From Paracoccaceae bacterium (GTDB lineage Bacteria > Pseudomonadota > Alphaproteobacteria > Rhodobacterales > Rhodobacteraceae): 64,000 nucleotides of DNA. Within the stretch, counting starts at the first letter, position 1; each line of letters starts with the position of its first letter. Under the pieces are notes generated by a model that ran no database searches, was not told the DNA's origin, and saw nothing but the letters and a program-made list of their open reading frames with translations. The stretch spans positions 1 to 64,000 of the forward strand of contig JAGRDY010000026.1 in assembly GCA_020446815.1 (NCBI GenBank), in the 5' to 3' direction. Below, one piece after another: positions 38,964-49,122 of this stretch. A program made the position numbers and the translations under genes.

Positions 38964-40328
38964 TCAAGCGCTCCGCACCGGTTTGCGCAGCGTTACCAAT
39001 TCTTCCGCAAGCGTCGGATGCACCGCCACCGTGCGATCGAAATCCTCTTTCGTGGCCCCCATCTTGATGGCGATGGCGGCAAGCTGGATCATCTCGCCCG
39101 CGCCGGGCGCCACGATATGGCAGCCGATCACCTTGCGCGACCTGGCGCAGACGATCAGTTTCATCATCACCCGGTCGGGCCGGCCGGCGAAAGCCGACTG
39201 CATCGGGCGGAACGACGTTTCGTAAACCTCGATCGGGCGCTCCGCGGCGGCGTCCTCCTCGCTCAGCCCCACCGTTCCCAGTTCCGGCTGGGTAAAGACC
39301 GCGCTGGCCACCAGTTGGTGATCGGCCCTGGTCGGCCTGGCGCCAAAGACCGTGTCGGCAAAGGCGTGCCCCTCGCGGATCGCCACCGGCGTCAGGTTGA
39401 TCCGGTCGGTGACATCGCCCACCGCATAGATCGACGGCACGCCCGTCTGGCTCCATTCGTCCACCACGACCTCGCCCCGGCGGCCCATCGTCACGCCTGC
39501 CGACTCGAGCCCGAGCCCGCCGGTATTGGGCACCCGGCCGGTCGCATAGACGACCTTTTCGAAAACCGCCTCGCGCCCATCGGTCGATCTGACCAGGGTT
39601 GCGCCCCCGGCGCGCTGCATTTCCAGCACATCGGTGCCGACATGCAGGTTCACACCGTTGGCGCGCATCGCTTCGGCGATATGGCCGCGCGCCTCGCCGT
39701 CAAAGCCGCGCAGGATTTGCTCGCCCCGATAGTATTGCGTGACCTTGACGCCCAGCCCGTTGAGGATACAGGCGAATTCGCAGGCGATGAATCCGCCCCC
39801 GACGATCAGCACGGATTCGGGCAGGGAGTCGAGCTTGAAGATATCGTTCGAGGTCAGCACCTCGACGCCCGCCGCCAGATCGGGCACGAAAGGATGCCCG
39901 CCGGTGGCGATCAGAATATGCTTGGCGCGCAGCACCTCGCCCGTGGCCAGCCGCACACTGTGGGCGTCCTCGACGACGGCGCGGCAATCATGCACCGTCA
40001 CGCCGGCGCCGGAAAGCCCCGCCCGGTACACCGCCTCCAGCCGGTCCAGTTCGGCATCGAGCCGGGCGCGAAACGCCGGCCAGTCGAACCCGCCCGCCGC
40101 CACGTCCCAGCCATAGCTGCGCGCATCCTCCATCGCCGCGCCATAGCCCGAGGCGAAAACCATGAGCTTCTTGGGCACACAGCCGCGAATGACGCAGGTT
40201 CCGCCCATCCGGTACTGCTCGGCCAGCGCGACGTTCGCGCCGTATTCCGCCGCCGCGATCCGCGCGGCGCGCACGCCCCCCGACCCGCCGCCGATGACAA
40301 ACAGGTCGTGATCGAAAATCTCTGCCAA
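38964..40328 (-). CDS. gor: Glutathione-disulfide reductase
   Basis: The 454-residue flavoprotein reduces oxidised glutathione with NADPH. It has FAD fold LFVIGGGSGGVRAARIAA, redox pair C45/C50 in GGTCVIRGCVPKK, NADPH fold VLIVGGGFIACEFACIL, IYAVGDVTDRINLTPVA, and the C-terminal catalytic VHPTLAEE. The length and motifs separate it from dihydrolipoamide and mercuric reductases. It is 29 bases after rpiA; coupling with ribose-5-phosphate isomerase (pentose phosphate, NADPH supply) makes biochemical sense but is inference. Confidence 0.93.
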   Translation of the reverse strand: MAEIFDHDLFVIGGGSGGVRAARIAAAEYGANVALAEQYRMGGTCVIRGCVPKKLMVFASGYGAAMEDARSYGWDVAAGGFDWPAFRARLDAELDRLEAVYRAGLSGAGVTVHDCRAVVEDAHSVRLATGEVLRAKHILIATGGHPFVPDLAAGVEVLTSNDIFKLDSLPESVLIVGGGFIACEFACILNGLGVKVTQYYRGEQILRGFDGEARGHIAEAMRANGVNLHVGTDVLEMQRAGGATLVRSTDGREAVFEKVVYATGRVPNTGGLGLESAGVTMGRRGEVVVDEWSQTGVPSIYAVGDVTDRINLTPVAIREGHAFADTVFGARPTRADHQLVASAVFTQPELGTVGLSEEDAAAERPIEVYETSFRPMQSAFAGRPDRVMMKLIVCARSRKVIGCHIVAPGAGEMIQLAAIAIKMGATKEDFDRTVAVHPTLAEELVTLRKPVRSA

Positions 40329-40357
40329 AGCGCCTGCCTCCAGCCTTTATCGCCGTT

Positions 40358-41146
40358 TCAGTCGTCCAGGTCGGCAAAGACGTTTTCGCTTTCGGCAAAT
40401 GCGACCCGCTCGCCCGCCACCTGCCCCCTGGCGATGTCGTGCAAGTCGACCCGGCCATCGCCATGCCCGACGATCACCAGATCACAGATATCGATGAACA
40501 GGCCATTTTCAACCACGCCCGGCACCTGATTGAGCACAAGCGCCAGCTGGCGCGGATTGCCGATGCGCTGCAAGTGCAGATCAAGGATATGGTTGCCCTC
40601 GTCGGTCACATAGGGTTCGGCCTTGTTCATCCGCAGCGTCGCGGACTGCCCCAGCACGTCGAGCGAAACCAGCAGTTCCTCGACCAGCGCCTTGGTGGTC
40701 TGCCAGCCGAACCGGATGACCTCGACCGGCAGCGGGAAGGCGCCCAGTTGCGCCACCTTCTTGGCCGGATCGGCGATGACGATCATCCGGTCGGATGCCG
40801 TGGCCACGATCTTTTCCTGCAGATGCGCCCCGCCGCCGCCCTTGATCAGGTTGAGATCGCCGTCGAATTCGTCGGTTCCGTCGATCGTGAGATCGAGCCA
40901 GCCGGCCTCGTCGAGCGTGGCCACCGTGATGCCCAGTTCGCGCGCCAGATCGGCGGTGCGCGTCGAGGTCGGAACGCCGGTGATGCGCAGGCCCTCGTTG
41001 CGCACCCGCTCGGCCAGTGCCCGCACCATGAAGGCGGCGGTCGAGCCGGTGCCCAGCCCGACACGCATTCCCTCCTCGACAAATCCGACGGAGCGTTGCG
41101 CCGCGGCGAACTTGGCTTTGTCGATGGGCGAAAGGTCGGCGGGCAT
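40358..41146 (-). CDS. rpiA: Ribose-5-phosphate isomerase A
   Basis: RpiA interconverts ribose-5- and ribulose-5-phosphate. The 262-residue protein has RVGLGTGSTAAFMVRAL (phosphate loop), VPTSTRTADLA, LTIDGTDEFDGDLNLIKGGGGAHLQEKIVA with the catalytic acid residues, and a C-terminal region with PGVVENGLFIDICDLVIVG. It is slightly longer than typical (about 220-235) by a C-terminal tail. The ATG at 41146 has AAGGAGAG directly upstream; the open frame upstream is not homologous. It heads rpiA-gor. Confidence 0.95.
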   Translation of the reverse strand: MPADLSPIDKAKFAAAQRSVGFVEEGMRVGLGTGSTAAFMVRALAERVRNEGLRITGVPTSTRTADLARELGITVATLDEAGWLDLTIDGTDEFDGDLNLIKGGGGAHLQEKIVATASDRMIVIADPAKKVAQLGAFPLPVEVIRFGWQTTKALVEELLVSLDVLGQSATLRMNKAEPYVTDEGNHILDLHLQRIGNPRQLALVLNQVPGVVENGLFIDICDLVIVGHGDGRVDLHDIARGQVAGERVAFAESENVFADLDD

Positions 41147-41507
41147 CTGTCTCTCCTTGGTGGCGGCGCAAGACATATATGCAGGTTGGGGGCCGGATGC
41201 GAGCCGTAAATCACCCCGCGCCGCCATTATGGCCAGCGCCGGTGCGCGGCCGCCGGATCGGCCCGGCCGCGCGATCCGCCGCACCGGCACGGCTGCCGGT
41301 CTTGCCGGCAGCCGGTTGCGCTTCGCGGCGCGCCCCCCAAGATCGGCCGTCATGATCGCCGCATGGCAGCGATCAACCAGGGATCAACCCGGGATCAACC
41401 CGGCACCGGAGCCCGCGCATTGCCGGAATCGCCAGAAAAACGTCGCAATCTTCCGCGCTTTGCCGTCAAGTAGGGATCATAACCGGGCAAACCGAAGGAC
41501 ATCGCCG
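41147..41507. other. Divergent spacer between rpiA and GST gene, with 11-bp tandem repeat
   Basis: This 361-base region holds both promoters. It contains three tandem copies of an 11-bp unit at 41371-41403 (GATCAACCAGG, GATCAACCCGG, GATCAACCCGG). GC-rich CCGGCCGCG blocks lie nearby. No small gene with a ribosome binding site is seen. Confidence 0.55.
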
Positions 41508-42203
41508 ATGTACATCCTGCACTACGCGCCCGACAATGCCTCGCTCATCGTCCGGCTGGTGCTGGAAGAACTGGGCCTGCCCTACCGCACCGCGCTTGTC
41601 GACCGCGCCTCCCGCCAGCAGGACAGCGCCGCCTATCGCGCCGCCGCCCCGACCGGGCTCATCCCCGCGCTGATCACGCCCCAGGGCGCGATGTTCGAAA
41701 CCGCGGCGATCCTGCTCTGGCTGACCGACACCCACGAGGGCCTCGCGCCGCAGCCCGGAGCGCCGGACCGGCCCGCCTTCCTTTCCTGGCTCTTTTTTGC
41801 CTCCAACACGCTGCACGCGGGCCTGCGCGAACTCTTTTACCCGGGCCAGTACGCCGGTCACCCTGCCGCCGAAGCCGCCTTTGCCGCGCGCACCCGCGAA
41901 CGGGTCGCCGCCGCTTTCGCCCTGCTCGACCGGATGGCCGGACGCGACGGCCCGGCCTGGCTCAGCCCCGCCGCCCCCTCGGCGCTCGGCTACTATCTTG
42001 GCTGCTGCCTGCGCTGGGTGCAGCTTTACCCCAGGGCGGGCGCGCAATGGTTCGACATCGCCGCCTATCCGGCGCTGCTGACCATCGCCGACAGCCTGCA
42101 ATGCCGCCCCGCGGCACTTCGCGCGGCCCAGGCCGAAGGTCTCGGGCCGGCGATCTTCACACGTCCCACCCTCGCCTGCCCGCCCGAAGGCAGCGCCACC
42201 TGA
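41508..42203 (+). CDS. Glutathione S-transferase family protein
   Basis: The 231-residue protein has the thioredoxin-like N-terminal domain (MYILHYAPDNASLIVRLVLEELGLPYRTALVDR, with PTGLIPALIT and the cis-Pro/ETAAILLWL motif) and an all-helical C-terminal domain. A serine (S12) is at the usual catalytic region. Substrate cannot be inferred. The frame is open far upstream but the ATG at 41508 is the family start, with AAGGA ten bases before it. sdaA follows after 12 bases, so the two are likely cotranscribed. Confidence 0.85.
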   Translation: MYILHYAPDNASLIVRLVLEELGLPYRTALVDRASRQQDSAAYRAAAPTGLIPALITPQGAMFETAAILLWLTDTHEGLAPQPGAPDRPAFLSWLFFASNTLHAGLRELFYPGQYAGHPAAEAAFAARTRERVAAAFALLDRMAGRDGPAWLSPAAPSALGYYLGCCLRWVQLYPRAGAQWFDIAAYPALLTIADSLQCRPAALRAAQAEGLGPAIFTRPTLACPPEGSAT

Positions 42204-42215
42204 AAGCCAAAGCCC

Positions 42216-43592
42216 ATGTTTCTTTCCGTCTTCGACATGTTCAAGATCGGCATCGGCCCTTCTTCCTCGCACACCATGGGCCCGATGGTCGCGGGGGGCC
42301 GATTTCTCGATGCGCTGCGCGCAGCGCCGCGCCCTGCGGCGGCGCTGCGCGCCTCGCTGCACGGCTCGCTCGCCTTCACCGGCAAGGGCCACGCCACCGA
42401 TCGCGCCACCATCCTCGGCCTCGCGGGTTTCGCGCCCGACAGCTATGACGCCGCGCGCGCCGATGCAGCCCTGACCGCCATCGCCGAAACCCGCACCATC
42501 ACCGCCCCCGGCCTGCCGCCCCTGCGCTTCGATCCGGCAGTCGATCTCCATTTCGACTTCGGCCCCGCCCTGGCCGGACATGCCAATGGCCTGATCCTGA
42601 CCGCCACCGACGCCGGCGGCGAAGTGATCTTGCAGGAAACCTTTTATTCGATCGGCGGCGGTTTTGTGCTGACCGAGGCCGAACTGGCGCAAAGCCACAT
42701 CCGCGCCGCCGAACCTTCGGGGTGCCCCTTCCCGTTCCAGAACGCGGCCGAGATGCTGGCGATGACGGCCGAATCGGGCAAGTCCGTCGCCGAAATCAAG
42801 CGCGCCAACGAACTGATGTTCCGCAGTGCCGATGCGCTCGACAGCGGCCTGAAGCGGCTCTGGCAGGTGATGAACGACTGCATCGACCGCGGGCTTGCCG
42901 CCGAGGGCATCCTGCCCGGCGGGCTGAAGGTGCGCAGACGCGCCCGCGCCATCCACGCGGCGCTTCTCGCCGAACGCGGTTCCAACCAGGCGCCCCCCCA
43001 CACGATCAATGACTGGCTGTCGGCCTATGCCATGGCGGTGAACGAGGAAAACGCCGCCGGCGGCCAGGTCGTCACCGCGCCCACCAATGGTGCCGCAGGC
43101 GTGCTGCCGGCGGTGATCCGCTACTGGCTCGATCATGTCCCCGGCGCGTCCCCCGCCCGCATCGGCGAGTTTTTCCTGACCGCCGCGGCGATCGGCGGCA
43201 TTATCAAGACCAACGCCTCGATCTCGGGCGCCGAATGCGGCTGCCAGGCCGAGGTCGGCTCCGCCGCCGCGATGGCCGCGGCCGGGTTGACAGCGGTTCT
43301 GAACGGCACCCCGGAACAGGTTGAAAACGCAGCAGAGATCGCCCTCGAGCACCACCTTGGCATGACCTGCGATCCGGTTCGCGGGCTGGTTCAGGTGCCT
43401 TGTATCGAACGCAACGGGCTCGGTGCGGTCAAGGCGGTATCGGCCGCGTCGCTGGCGCTGAGGGGCGACGGCCGTCACTTCGTCCCGCTCGATGCCGCCA
43501 TCGAATCGCTGCGCCAGACCGGCAAGGACATGCATGAAAAGTACAAGGAAACCTCGCTGGGCGGCCTTGCCGTCAGCGTGCCGAACTGCTGA
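42216..43592 (+). CDS. sdaA: L-serine ammonia-lyase (iron-sulfur type, single chain)
   Basis: The enzyme deaminates L-serine to pyruvate using a [4Fe-4S] cluster. The 458-residue protein has the N-terminal beta domain ([25 protein letters not shown]) and the alpha domain with [27 protein letters not shown] and [19 protein letters not shown], whose cysteines ligate the cluster. The last residue is Cys (SVPNC), a conserved tail that occupies the active site in homologues. It is directly downstream of the GST gene. Confidence 0.95.
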   Translation: MFLSVFDMFKIGIGPSSSHTMGPMVAGGRFLDALRAAPRPAAALRASLHGSLAFTGKGHATDRATILGLAGFAPDSYDAARADAALTAIAETRTITAPGLPPLRFDPAVDLHFDFGPALAGHANGLILTATDAGGEVILQETFYSIGGGFVLTEAELAQSHIRAAEPSGCPFPFQNAAEMLAMTAESGKSVAEIKRANELMFRSADALDSGLKRLWQVMNDCIDRGLAAEGILPGGLKVRRRARAIHAALLAERGSNQAPPHTINDWLSAYAMAVNEENAAGGQVVTAPTNGAAGVLPAVIRYWLDHVPGASPARIGEFFLTAAAIGGIIKTNASISGAECGCQAEVGSAAAMAAAGLTAVLNGTPEQVENAAEIALEHHLGMTCDPVRGLVQVPCIERNGLGAVKAVSAASLALRGDGRHFVPLDAAIESLRQTGKDMHEKYKETSLGGLAVSVPNC

Positions 43593-43858
43593 GCCGGCGG
43601 TTTCCCGAGCTGCGCCCGCACCTCCCCGCGCATCCCGCCGCGGGCCATACCACCGCATCCCGCCCGGGCCGCGCCCGCAAAGGCGTTTCGGAAACTGCCT
43701 GCCCGCCAGGTATCGCCGAAAGCCCGACAGCGCCGCAGGCACGGCAGGGTTCCGGCGATTCAGGGTTCTTGCCGAAAACGCCATGGTGCGCCGCGCTCTG
43801 CCGGGCCGGGCCGCAATCGCTGTTGCCAGCGCCCGTCAGGCCGATTAATCGCTGCCCA

Positions 43859-44794
43859 ATGACCCAGCCTGACCGCATCCTGCCCGGCGTGCTCCTGATG
43901 ATCGCCTTTTGCATCCTGGCGCCGCTCATCGACGTTTTCTCGAAACTGGCCGCACAGGGCGTGCCGGTCGGGGTGATCGTGCTGGGGCGCGGGCTGGTGC
44001 AGGGCGGGCTGATGCTGCCGGTGGTCTTCGCGATGGGGCTCACGCTGCGGTTGACGCGCCGGTCGCTCTGGCTGGCCTTGCTGCGCGCCGTCCTGCTGGT
44101 GGTCTCCACCTATTGCTTTGTCGCGGCGGTCCGGGTGATGCCCATCGCCGACGCGCTGGCCATCGTCTTTGTCGAACCCTTCATCATCCTGCTGATCGGG
44201 CGCATCGTGCTGAGCGAACAGGTCGGCGCCCGGCGGCTTGGCGCCTGTGCGGTGGGCTTTGTCGGTTCGCTATTCGTGATCCAGCCCTCTTTCGCCGTCT
44301 TCGGGGCCATTGCCTTCTTTCCGCTCGGCACCGCGCTGTCCTTCGCGCTTTACATGCTGGTCACCCGGCATCTGTCGCGCACCATACACCCGGTCGCGAT
44401 GCAGCTTCACACCGCTGTCCTGTCGGCGGTCCTGTGCCTGCCGGTTCTGGCCATCGGCACTTGGGCAGGCGAAGCCTCGCTGACCTTCCAGGCCCCCGAA
44501 GGCATCTTCTGGCTCTGGTGTTTCTGCATGGGCCTTGCCTCGGCCGTCAGCCATCTGGCCATGACCTATGCGCTGCGCTTCGCGCCCTCGTCGACCCTGG
44601 CGCCGCTCCATTATCTGGAAATCGTCACCGCCACCCTGCTCGGCTATCTGATTTTCGACGATTTTCCCGGTCTGCTGAAATGGACCGGCATCGTCATCAT
44701 CGTGCTTTCCGGCCTCTATGTCATCCACCGCGAACGCCAGATCGCCCGCGCCAACCGGCTTACCCTCGATCCTCCGGCGCCAGAGCTGCGATAG
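43859..44794 (+). CDS. EamA/DMT family transporter
   Basis: The 311-residue protein has ten hydrophobic spans in two EamA repeats (ILPGVLLMIAFCILAPLIDVFSKLAAQG; later YALRFAPSSTLAPLHYLEIVTATLLGYLIFDD). It resembles RhaT/YojE-type exporters more than the protein at 34106 does, and the two are not near-identical copies. Substrate is unknown. The 43593-43858 spacer shows no other gene. The 3' end overlaps the convergent thiamine diphosphokinase gene by 35 bases. Confidence 0.85.
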   Translation: MTQPDRILPGVLLMIAFCILAPLIDVFSKLAAQGVPVGVIVLGRGLVQGGLMLPVVFAMGLTLRLTRRSLWLALLRAVLLVVSTYCFVAAVRVMPIADALAIVFVEPFIILLIGRIVLSEQVGARRLGACAVGFVGSLFVIQPSFAVFGAIAFFPLGTALSFALYMLVTRHLSRTIHPVAMQLHTAVLSAVLCLPVLAIGTWAGEASLTFQAPEGIFWLWCFCMGLASAVSHLAMTYALRFAPSSTLAPLHYLEIVTATLLGYLIFDDFPGLLKWTGIVIIVLSGLYVIHRERQIARANRLTLDPPAPELR

Positions 44795-45437
44795 CCGCCC
44801 CGAGATCGGCGCGCCCCAGCATCACCAGCATCCCCGCGCCATCGAAAGTCAGGCTCACCGGGCCGGTTGCCGCATTCGACGTGCCGATCCGGCCCGCCGG
44901 GGCGAATGCCAGCCCCTCGATCGGCCAGACAAGTCCGGTCGATCGCCCCGCAACCGGCGCCATCGGAAACAGCGACACCCGCGCCCCCGCTGCCAGCGCC
45001 AGGCTCAGCCTGCGTCCCGCCGGGGCGTGAAACACCACATCCGCCTCACCGACGATCAGACAGCGCTTTTCGCAAAACCGCGTCAGCGCCGACAATACCG
45101 CCAGCGCATGGTCCATGCGCGCGCCGAAAAACCCCAGGCCCAGGATGAAGGGCGCATCGATTCGCCCGAGGCATTTTTCGAAATCCGTGGTATCCTGCTC
45201 GTCGATCTTCCAAAGGTTTTGTTCAGGGATCAGCGACAATACTTCCGGGTCGATGGAATCGAGGTCTCCGATAACGGTATCGGGAAGAAAACCGGCGGCA
45301 TTTGCCATATTCGCGCCACCATCCGCCGCTACGAGATATGGTGCGATACGCAGCGCGTCGCGGACCGTTGCGGCACTGACCTGACCGGCCCCCAGCAGTG
45401 TCACGGGCGATCGAGATTGGACAAGACGGTTTGGCAT
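44760..45437 (-). CDS. Thiamine diphosphokinase
   Basis: The enzyme converts thiamine to thiamine diphosphate, the cofactor Oxc and other enzymes need. The 225-residue protein has YLVAADGGANMANA, DTVIGDLDSIDPEVL and DTTDFEKCL, the ATP/Mg and thiamine site motifs, and a C-terminal beta domain. The start at 45437 gives the usual length, although its ribosome binding site is poor; the frame is open far upstream. It overlaps the convergent EamA gene and is divergent from the 628-residue gene. Confidence 0.9.
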   Translation of the reverse strand: MPNRLVQSRSPVTLLGAGQVSAATVRDALRIAPYLVAADGGANMANAAGFLPDTVIGDLDSIDPEVLSLIPEQNLWKIDEQDTTDFEKCLGRIDAPFILGLGFFGARMDHALAVLSALTRFCEKRCLIVGEADVVFHAPAGRRLSLALAAGARVSLFPMAPVAGRSTGLVWPIEGLAFAPAGRIGTSNAATGPVSLTFDGAGMLVMLGRADLGAAIAALAPEDRG

Positions 45438-45575
45438 GGCAGTATTGATGGCAAATAAGGCATGGCGGCACAATCGCAGCCAGAAATATACCTCTAATTT
45501 ACCCATTTTTGTCCATGCCAGGGCAGTAGTGAAGCGCGACAATACCCCTAAGGGGAGTGAGAAAGCGAATATTCG

Positions 45576-47462
45576 ATGGTTGCTACCAGTAAAATCCTGA
45601 CGGTTTCGTACGGTACGTTCTCGTGCACGCTCGAAGGTTTTGACGAGCCATTCGCCACCATGAAGGCGATCGCCGAATATTTTCGCGATCTGGCCGCCGA
45701 CGACCGCTATTTCGGCGCCGAACCGCCCACCCCTGACGCCGAAATGCTCCACCGCATCGCCGAACGGGAAATCAAGCGCCGTGTCGAGGCCAAGATCAAC
45801 GCCAGCGGCATCGTGCTGCGCGCGCAAGACAGCAAACCGGCGCAAGACAGCGGCCAGGCGCAGGAAGCCGACGTTCCCGCCGCCCCGTCGCCGCGGCCCG
45901 CCAGCCGCCCTGAAACGCCCCCCGCGCCCCCTTCCGACGACAGCCTGGAAGACGACCAGAGCGACGCTGAAACCGCCGCCGATGCGCATGGCGAAAGCGT
46001 GGCGGAAAAACTCATGCGCATTCGCGCCGTGGTCGCCGCGCGCAACGCGGACCTGCCCGCGGGCGGCGGGGCCGCCCGGCCCGGCGACACGCCCGCCGAT
46101 GCCGATCTCTCCGATGCCGATCTCACGGACGGATCGGATGCTTATGGCGATCTGTCGGAGGAAGACTTCGGCTTCGATCTCGACCTGCCCGGACCACCGG
46201 CCATCGCTGATCGTCCCGGCCCGCGGGCACCGGCCGCGCAACCGGGCAACGACGACACCGCCGGGCAGGCCGGCGGCAGTGCCGATGCCCCCGCCCGGCC
46301 GGGCAATGCCGGGCTCAGCTTTGCCCAGCGCGCCCGCGCCCAGGTCATCAAGCACCGGCGCCAGAATGTCGACCCGCAGCCGGTCGCCCCGGCTGAAACC
46401 CCGGCCGAAAGCCCGGCCGAAAGCCCGGCCGCCGCGCCGCAGCCCGCCCCCGGCCAGGCCGCCGCCGGCGCGCCAAGCACGCAACCGCAAGAAGAGACGG
46501 TAGACGCGATCATCGCCAATATCAGCGCCACCCTTGATGCGGCCGGCCCCGAATCCGCGCCCGAAGAAGACAGCGACGACCCGATTCTCGCCAATATCAG
46601 CGCCTCGCTCGGCAATACCGGTCTCGACGCCGAGGACGAAGAGGATCTGCTGCGCGAACTCGTCGCCGCCGCCCGCAGCGCCGTGGCGCGCGACATGCAT
46701 GAAGGCCGCGCCATTCTCGAAGGCGCCGCAGGCGATGAAGAGGCCGCCCTGTCGCGCCTGATGGACGAAGCCAACACCAAGCTCGAAGGCGATGAGAACC
46801 GCCGGCGGTTCTCGGCGATCTCGCATCTCAAGGCCGCAGTCGCCGCGACCTTCGCGGATCGCAAGATGAAATCCGCCGACACGCCGGCCGATCCGGGGTC
46901 GGGCAGGACCCGGGAAATCGACCGCTACCGCGACGATCTGTCCAAGGTCGTGCGCCCGCAGCGCGGCGACACCGCCGATACCGGCCCGGATACCGGCGCC
47001 GACAAAAGCGGCGATCGCGGCGCGCGGCCTTCGCCGCTGGTGCTCGTCTCCGAACAGCGCATCGCCAGCACCGGCCGCGTTCCGGCCAAGCACCGGCCCG
47101 CTGCGCCCGCCGACAGCGACGACGATGAAGACGACGCAGACGCCTATGCCGGCGCCATGCCGTCGCCTGAATCGGCCAGAAGCTTCGCCCAATATGCCGA
47201 ACGGATGGGCGCCAAGGGTTTGCCCGATCTGCTCGAGCTGGCCGCGGCCTATACCGCCAACGTCGAAGGCCTGCCGCATTTCTCACGCCCGCAACTGCTG
47301 CTCAAGGTCGCACATGCCGCCGATGAGGCGCATTACAGCCGCGAGGACGGGCTTCGCAGTTTCGGAATGCTCCTGCGTGAAGGCAAGATCAAGAAACTGC
47401 GCCGCGGCCAGTTCAAGATCACCGATGCGTCAAAATACATGCCGGGCGCGCGGCGCGCCTGA
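45576..47462 (+). CDS. Large acidic Ala/Pro-rich protein of unknown function
   Basis: I do not recognise a domain. Residues 1-75 look folded (KILTVSYGTFSCTLEGFDEPFATMKAIAEYFRDLAADDRYFG). The middle (about 80-320) is low-complexity, acidic and Pro-rich with repeats such as TPAESPAESPAA. Two similar motifs, AIIANISATL and PILANISASL, lie near 315-345. The last 80 residues (SFAQYAERMGAKGLPDLLELAAAYT to RGQFKITDASKYMPG) again look folded. This is a hub- or scaffold-like layout, cytoplasmic, no signal peptide. An exact CGAATATTCG palindrome abuts the ATG, and an AAGGGGAG is further upstream. Codon use seems like the neighbours. Confidence 0.7.
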   Translation: MVATSKILTVSYGTFSCTLEGFDEPFATMKAIAEYFRDLAADDRYFGAEPPTPDAEMLHRIAEREIKRRVEAKINASGIVLRAQDSKPAQDSGQAQEADVPAAPSPRPASRPETPPAPPSDDSLEDDQSDAETAADAHGESVAEKLMRIRAVVAARNADLPAGGGAARPGDTPADADLSDADLTDGSDAYGDLSEEDFGFDLDLPGPPAIADRPGPRAPAAQPGNDDTAGQAGGSADAPARPGNAGLSFAQRARAQVIKHRRQNVDPQPVAPAETPAESPAESPAAAPQPAPGQAAAGAPSTQPQEETVDAIIANISATLDAAGPESAPEEDSDDPILANISASLGNTGLDAEDEEDLLRELVAAARSAVARDMHEGRAILEGAAGDEEAALSRLMDEANTKLEGDENRRRFSAISHLKAAVAATFADRKMKSADTPADPGSGRTREIDRYRDDLSKVVRPQRGDTADTGPDTGADKSGDRGARPSPLVLVSEQRIASTGRVPAKHRPAAPADSDDDEDDADAYAGAMPSPESARSFAQYAERMGAKGLPDLLELAAAYTANVEGLPHFSRPQLLLKVAHAADEAHYSREDGLRSFGMLLREGKIKKLRRGQFKITDASKYMPGARRA

Positions 47463-47507
47463 CGCCGCCGCAAACGCGCCGCGTCATCCGGCGCGGCCGT
47501 CAGCCCC

Positions 47508-47554
47508 GCCCCGGTCGTCTGGCCCGGTCGTCAGTCAGCCCCGGTCGTCTGGCC
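47508..47554. repeat. 17-bp direct repeat at the 3' end of DUF2842
   Basis: Two identical copies of GCCCCGGTCGTCTGGCC (47508-47524 and 47538-47554) with a partial third between them. The second copy encodes the last residues of DUF2842, so the repeat spans a stop codon. Confidence 0.65.
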
Positions 47555-47810
47555 GCGCCTCTGCACTGGCGCTCGCATCGTCGCTGGCCGCCGGATCGGG
47601 CTGGCCGACGCCGCGAAAGATCGGGCGGCACGGCACCATCCACAAGAACCCCAGCACCACATAGACCACCACCTCGATCCAGACCGGCTGGCGTCCGAAG
47701 CGGGCATCGAGCCAGTTGATCACCGTCACCGCCACGATGATGTAAAGCGGCAGCCCGACCAGCAGCACCAGCAGCGACAGACGGCGGCGGGCGCGGTAGC
47801 TCAGCGCCAT
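47535..47810 (-). CDS. DUF2842 family membrane protein
   Basis: The 91-residue protein has two hydrophobic spans (LSLLVLLVGLPLYIIVAVTVIN and WIEVVVYVVLGFLWMVPC) and the family text MALSYRARRR ... RPIFRGVGQPDP. DUF2842 proteins are small inner-membrane proteins of alphaproteobacteria with no known role. The Ala/Asp-rich tail coincides with a DNA repeat. The start at 47810 fits the family; it lies 19 bases after the purA stop on the same strand, so it is probably the last gene of that transcript. Confidence 0.85.
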   Translation of the reverse strand: MALSYRARRRLSLLVLLVGLPLYIIVAVTVINWLDARFGRQPVWIEVVVYVVLGFLWMVPCRPIFRGVGQPDPAASDDASASAEARPDDRG

Positions 47811-47829
47811 GGGAGGTGCTCCCGGCCCA

Positions 47830-49122
47830 TCAGTCGGCGAAGGGGTCGGTGACAAGGATGGTGTCGTCACGCTCGGGGCTGGTCGACAGCAATGCCACCG
47901 GGCATTGGATCAATTCTTCGATCCGGCGCACATATTTGATCGCCGCCCCCGGCAGTTCCGCCCAGCTTCGCGCCCCGGCGGTGCTTTCCTGCCAGCCGTC
48001 GATTTCCTCGAAGACCGGCTTCACCCGCGCCTGAAGATTGGCCGCCGTCGGCAGATGATCAAGCCGCGCGCCGTCCAGATCGTAGCCCACACAGATCTTC
48101 AGCGTCTTGAACCCGTCAAGCACGTCAAGCTTGGTCAGCGCGATCCCCGACACCCCCGATGTGGCGCATGTCTGGCGCACCAGTACCGCGTCGAACCAGC
48201 CGCAACGGCGCTGGCGGCCCGTGACGGTGCCGAATTCATGGCCCCGCTCGCCCAGCCGCCGGCCATCGCCGTCATGCAGCTCGGCCGGAAACGGCCCCTC
48301 GCCCACCCGTGTCGTATAGGCCTTGACGATACCCAGCACGAAATCGATCGCCCCCGGCCCGAGCCCGGTGCCCGTGGCCGCCTGCCCGGCAATCACATTC
48401 GACGACGTAACATAGGGATAGGTGCCGAAATCGATGTCGAGAAGCGCGCCCTGCGCCCCTTCGAAGAGAATCCGCTTGCCTGCCCGGCGCGCCTCGTTCA
48501 GCACCTTCCAGACGGGGGCCGCAAAGGGCAGCACCTCGGGCGCGATCGCCCGCAACTCGGCCAGCAACGCATCCCGGTCGATCGGCGCGATCCCCAGCCC
48601 CCGGCGCAGCGCATCGTGATGCACCATCAGCCGGTCCACCCGCAGCATCAGGGTTTCCTCGTCGCCCAGATCGGCCACGCGGATGGCGCGCCGCCCCACC
48701 TTGTCCTCATAGGCCGGGCCGATACCGCGCCCGGTGGTGCCGATCCTGGCCACCGAGGCCTGATTTTCGCGGGCGCGGTCCAGCTCGCCGTGGATGCTCA
48801 GGATCAGCGGCGCGTTCTCGGCGATGATCAGGTTGTCGGGGCTGATGCTGACCCCCTTTTCGCGCAGCGCCGCGACTTCCCTGACCAGATGCCAGGGGTC
48901 GAGCACCACGCCATTGCCGATGACGCTGAGCTTGCCGCCCCGCACGATGCCCGATGGCAGCAGCGACAGCTTGTAGACGGCACCGTCGATGACGATGGTA
49001 TGCCCGGCATTGTGCCCGCCCTGAAACCGCGCCACGATATCGGCGCGCTCCGACAGCCAGTCGACGATCTTGCCCTTTCCCTCGTCGCCCCACTGGGCGC
49101 CCACCACGACGACATTTGCCAT
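47830..49122 (-). CDS. purA: Adenylosuccinate synthetase
   Basis: PurA joins IMP and aspartate with GTP on the way to AMP. The 430-residue protein starts [23 protein letters not shown], with the GDEGKGK P-loop, [10 protein letters not shown] (catalytic His), [31 protein letters not shown], and [15 protein letters not shown]. Length is normal. The frame is open well upstream of 49122 but the family start is clear. The 180-base gap to the divergent VOC gene holds no other gene. Confidence 0.97.
   Translation of the reverse strand: MANVVVVGAQWGDEGKGKIVDWLSERADIVARFQGGHNAGHTIVIDGAVYKLSLLPSGIVRGGKLSVIGNGVVLDPWHLVREVAALREKGVSISPDNLIIAENAPLILSIHGELDRARENQASVARIGTTGRGIGPAYEDKVGRRAIRVADLGDEETLMLRVDRLMVHHDALRRGLGIAPIDRDALLAELRAIAPEVLPFAAPVWKVLNEARRAGKRILFEGAQGALLDIDFGTYPYVTSSNVIAGQAATGTGLGPGAIDFVLGIVKAYTTRVGEGPFPAELHDGDGRRLGERGHEFGTVTGRQRRCGWFDAVLVRQTCATSGVSGIALTKLDVLDGFKTLKICVGYDLDGARLDHLPTAANLQARVKPVFEEIDGWQESTAGARSWAELPGAAIKYVRRIEELIQCPVALLSTSPERDDTILVTDPFAD

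Noticed and set aside
41466-43784. A 772-codon minus-strand frame across the GST and L-serine dehydratase genes.
   Set aside because: Low-complexity translation, antisense to two recognised enzymes.
45545-45555. CCCCTAAGGGG palindrome upstream of the 628-residue gene as an operator.
   Set aside because: It overlaps the purine-rich leader and occurs once; nothing supports binding.
45438-47279. The long upstream extension of the thiamine diphosphokinase frame (open back to 47279).
   Set aside because: The extension is antisense to the 628-residue gene and Gly/Arg-rich; only 44760-45437 shows the enzyme.
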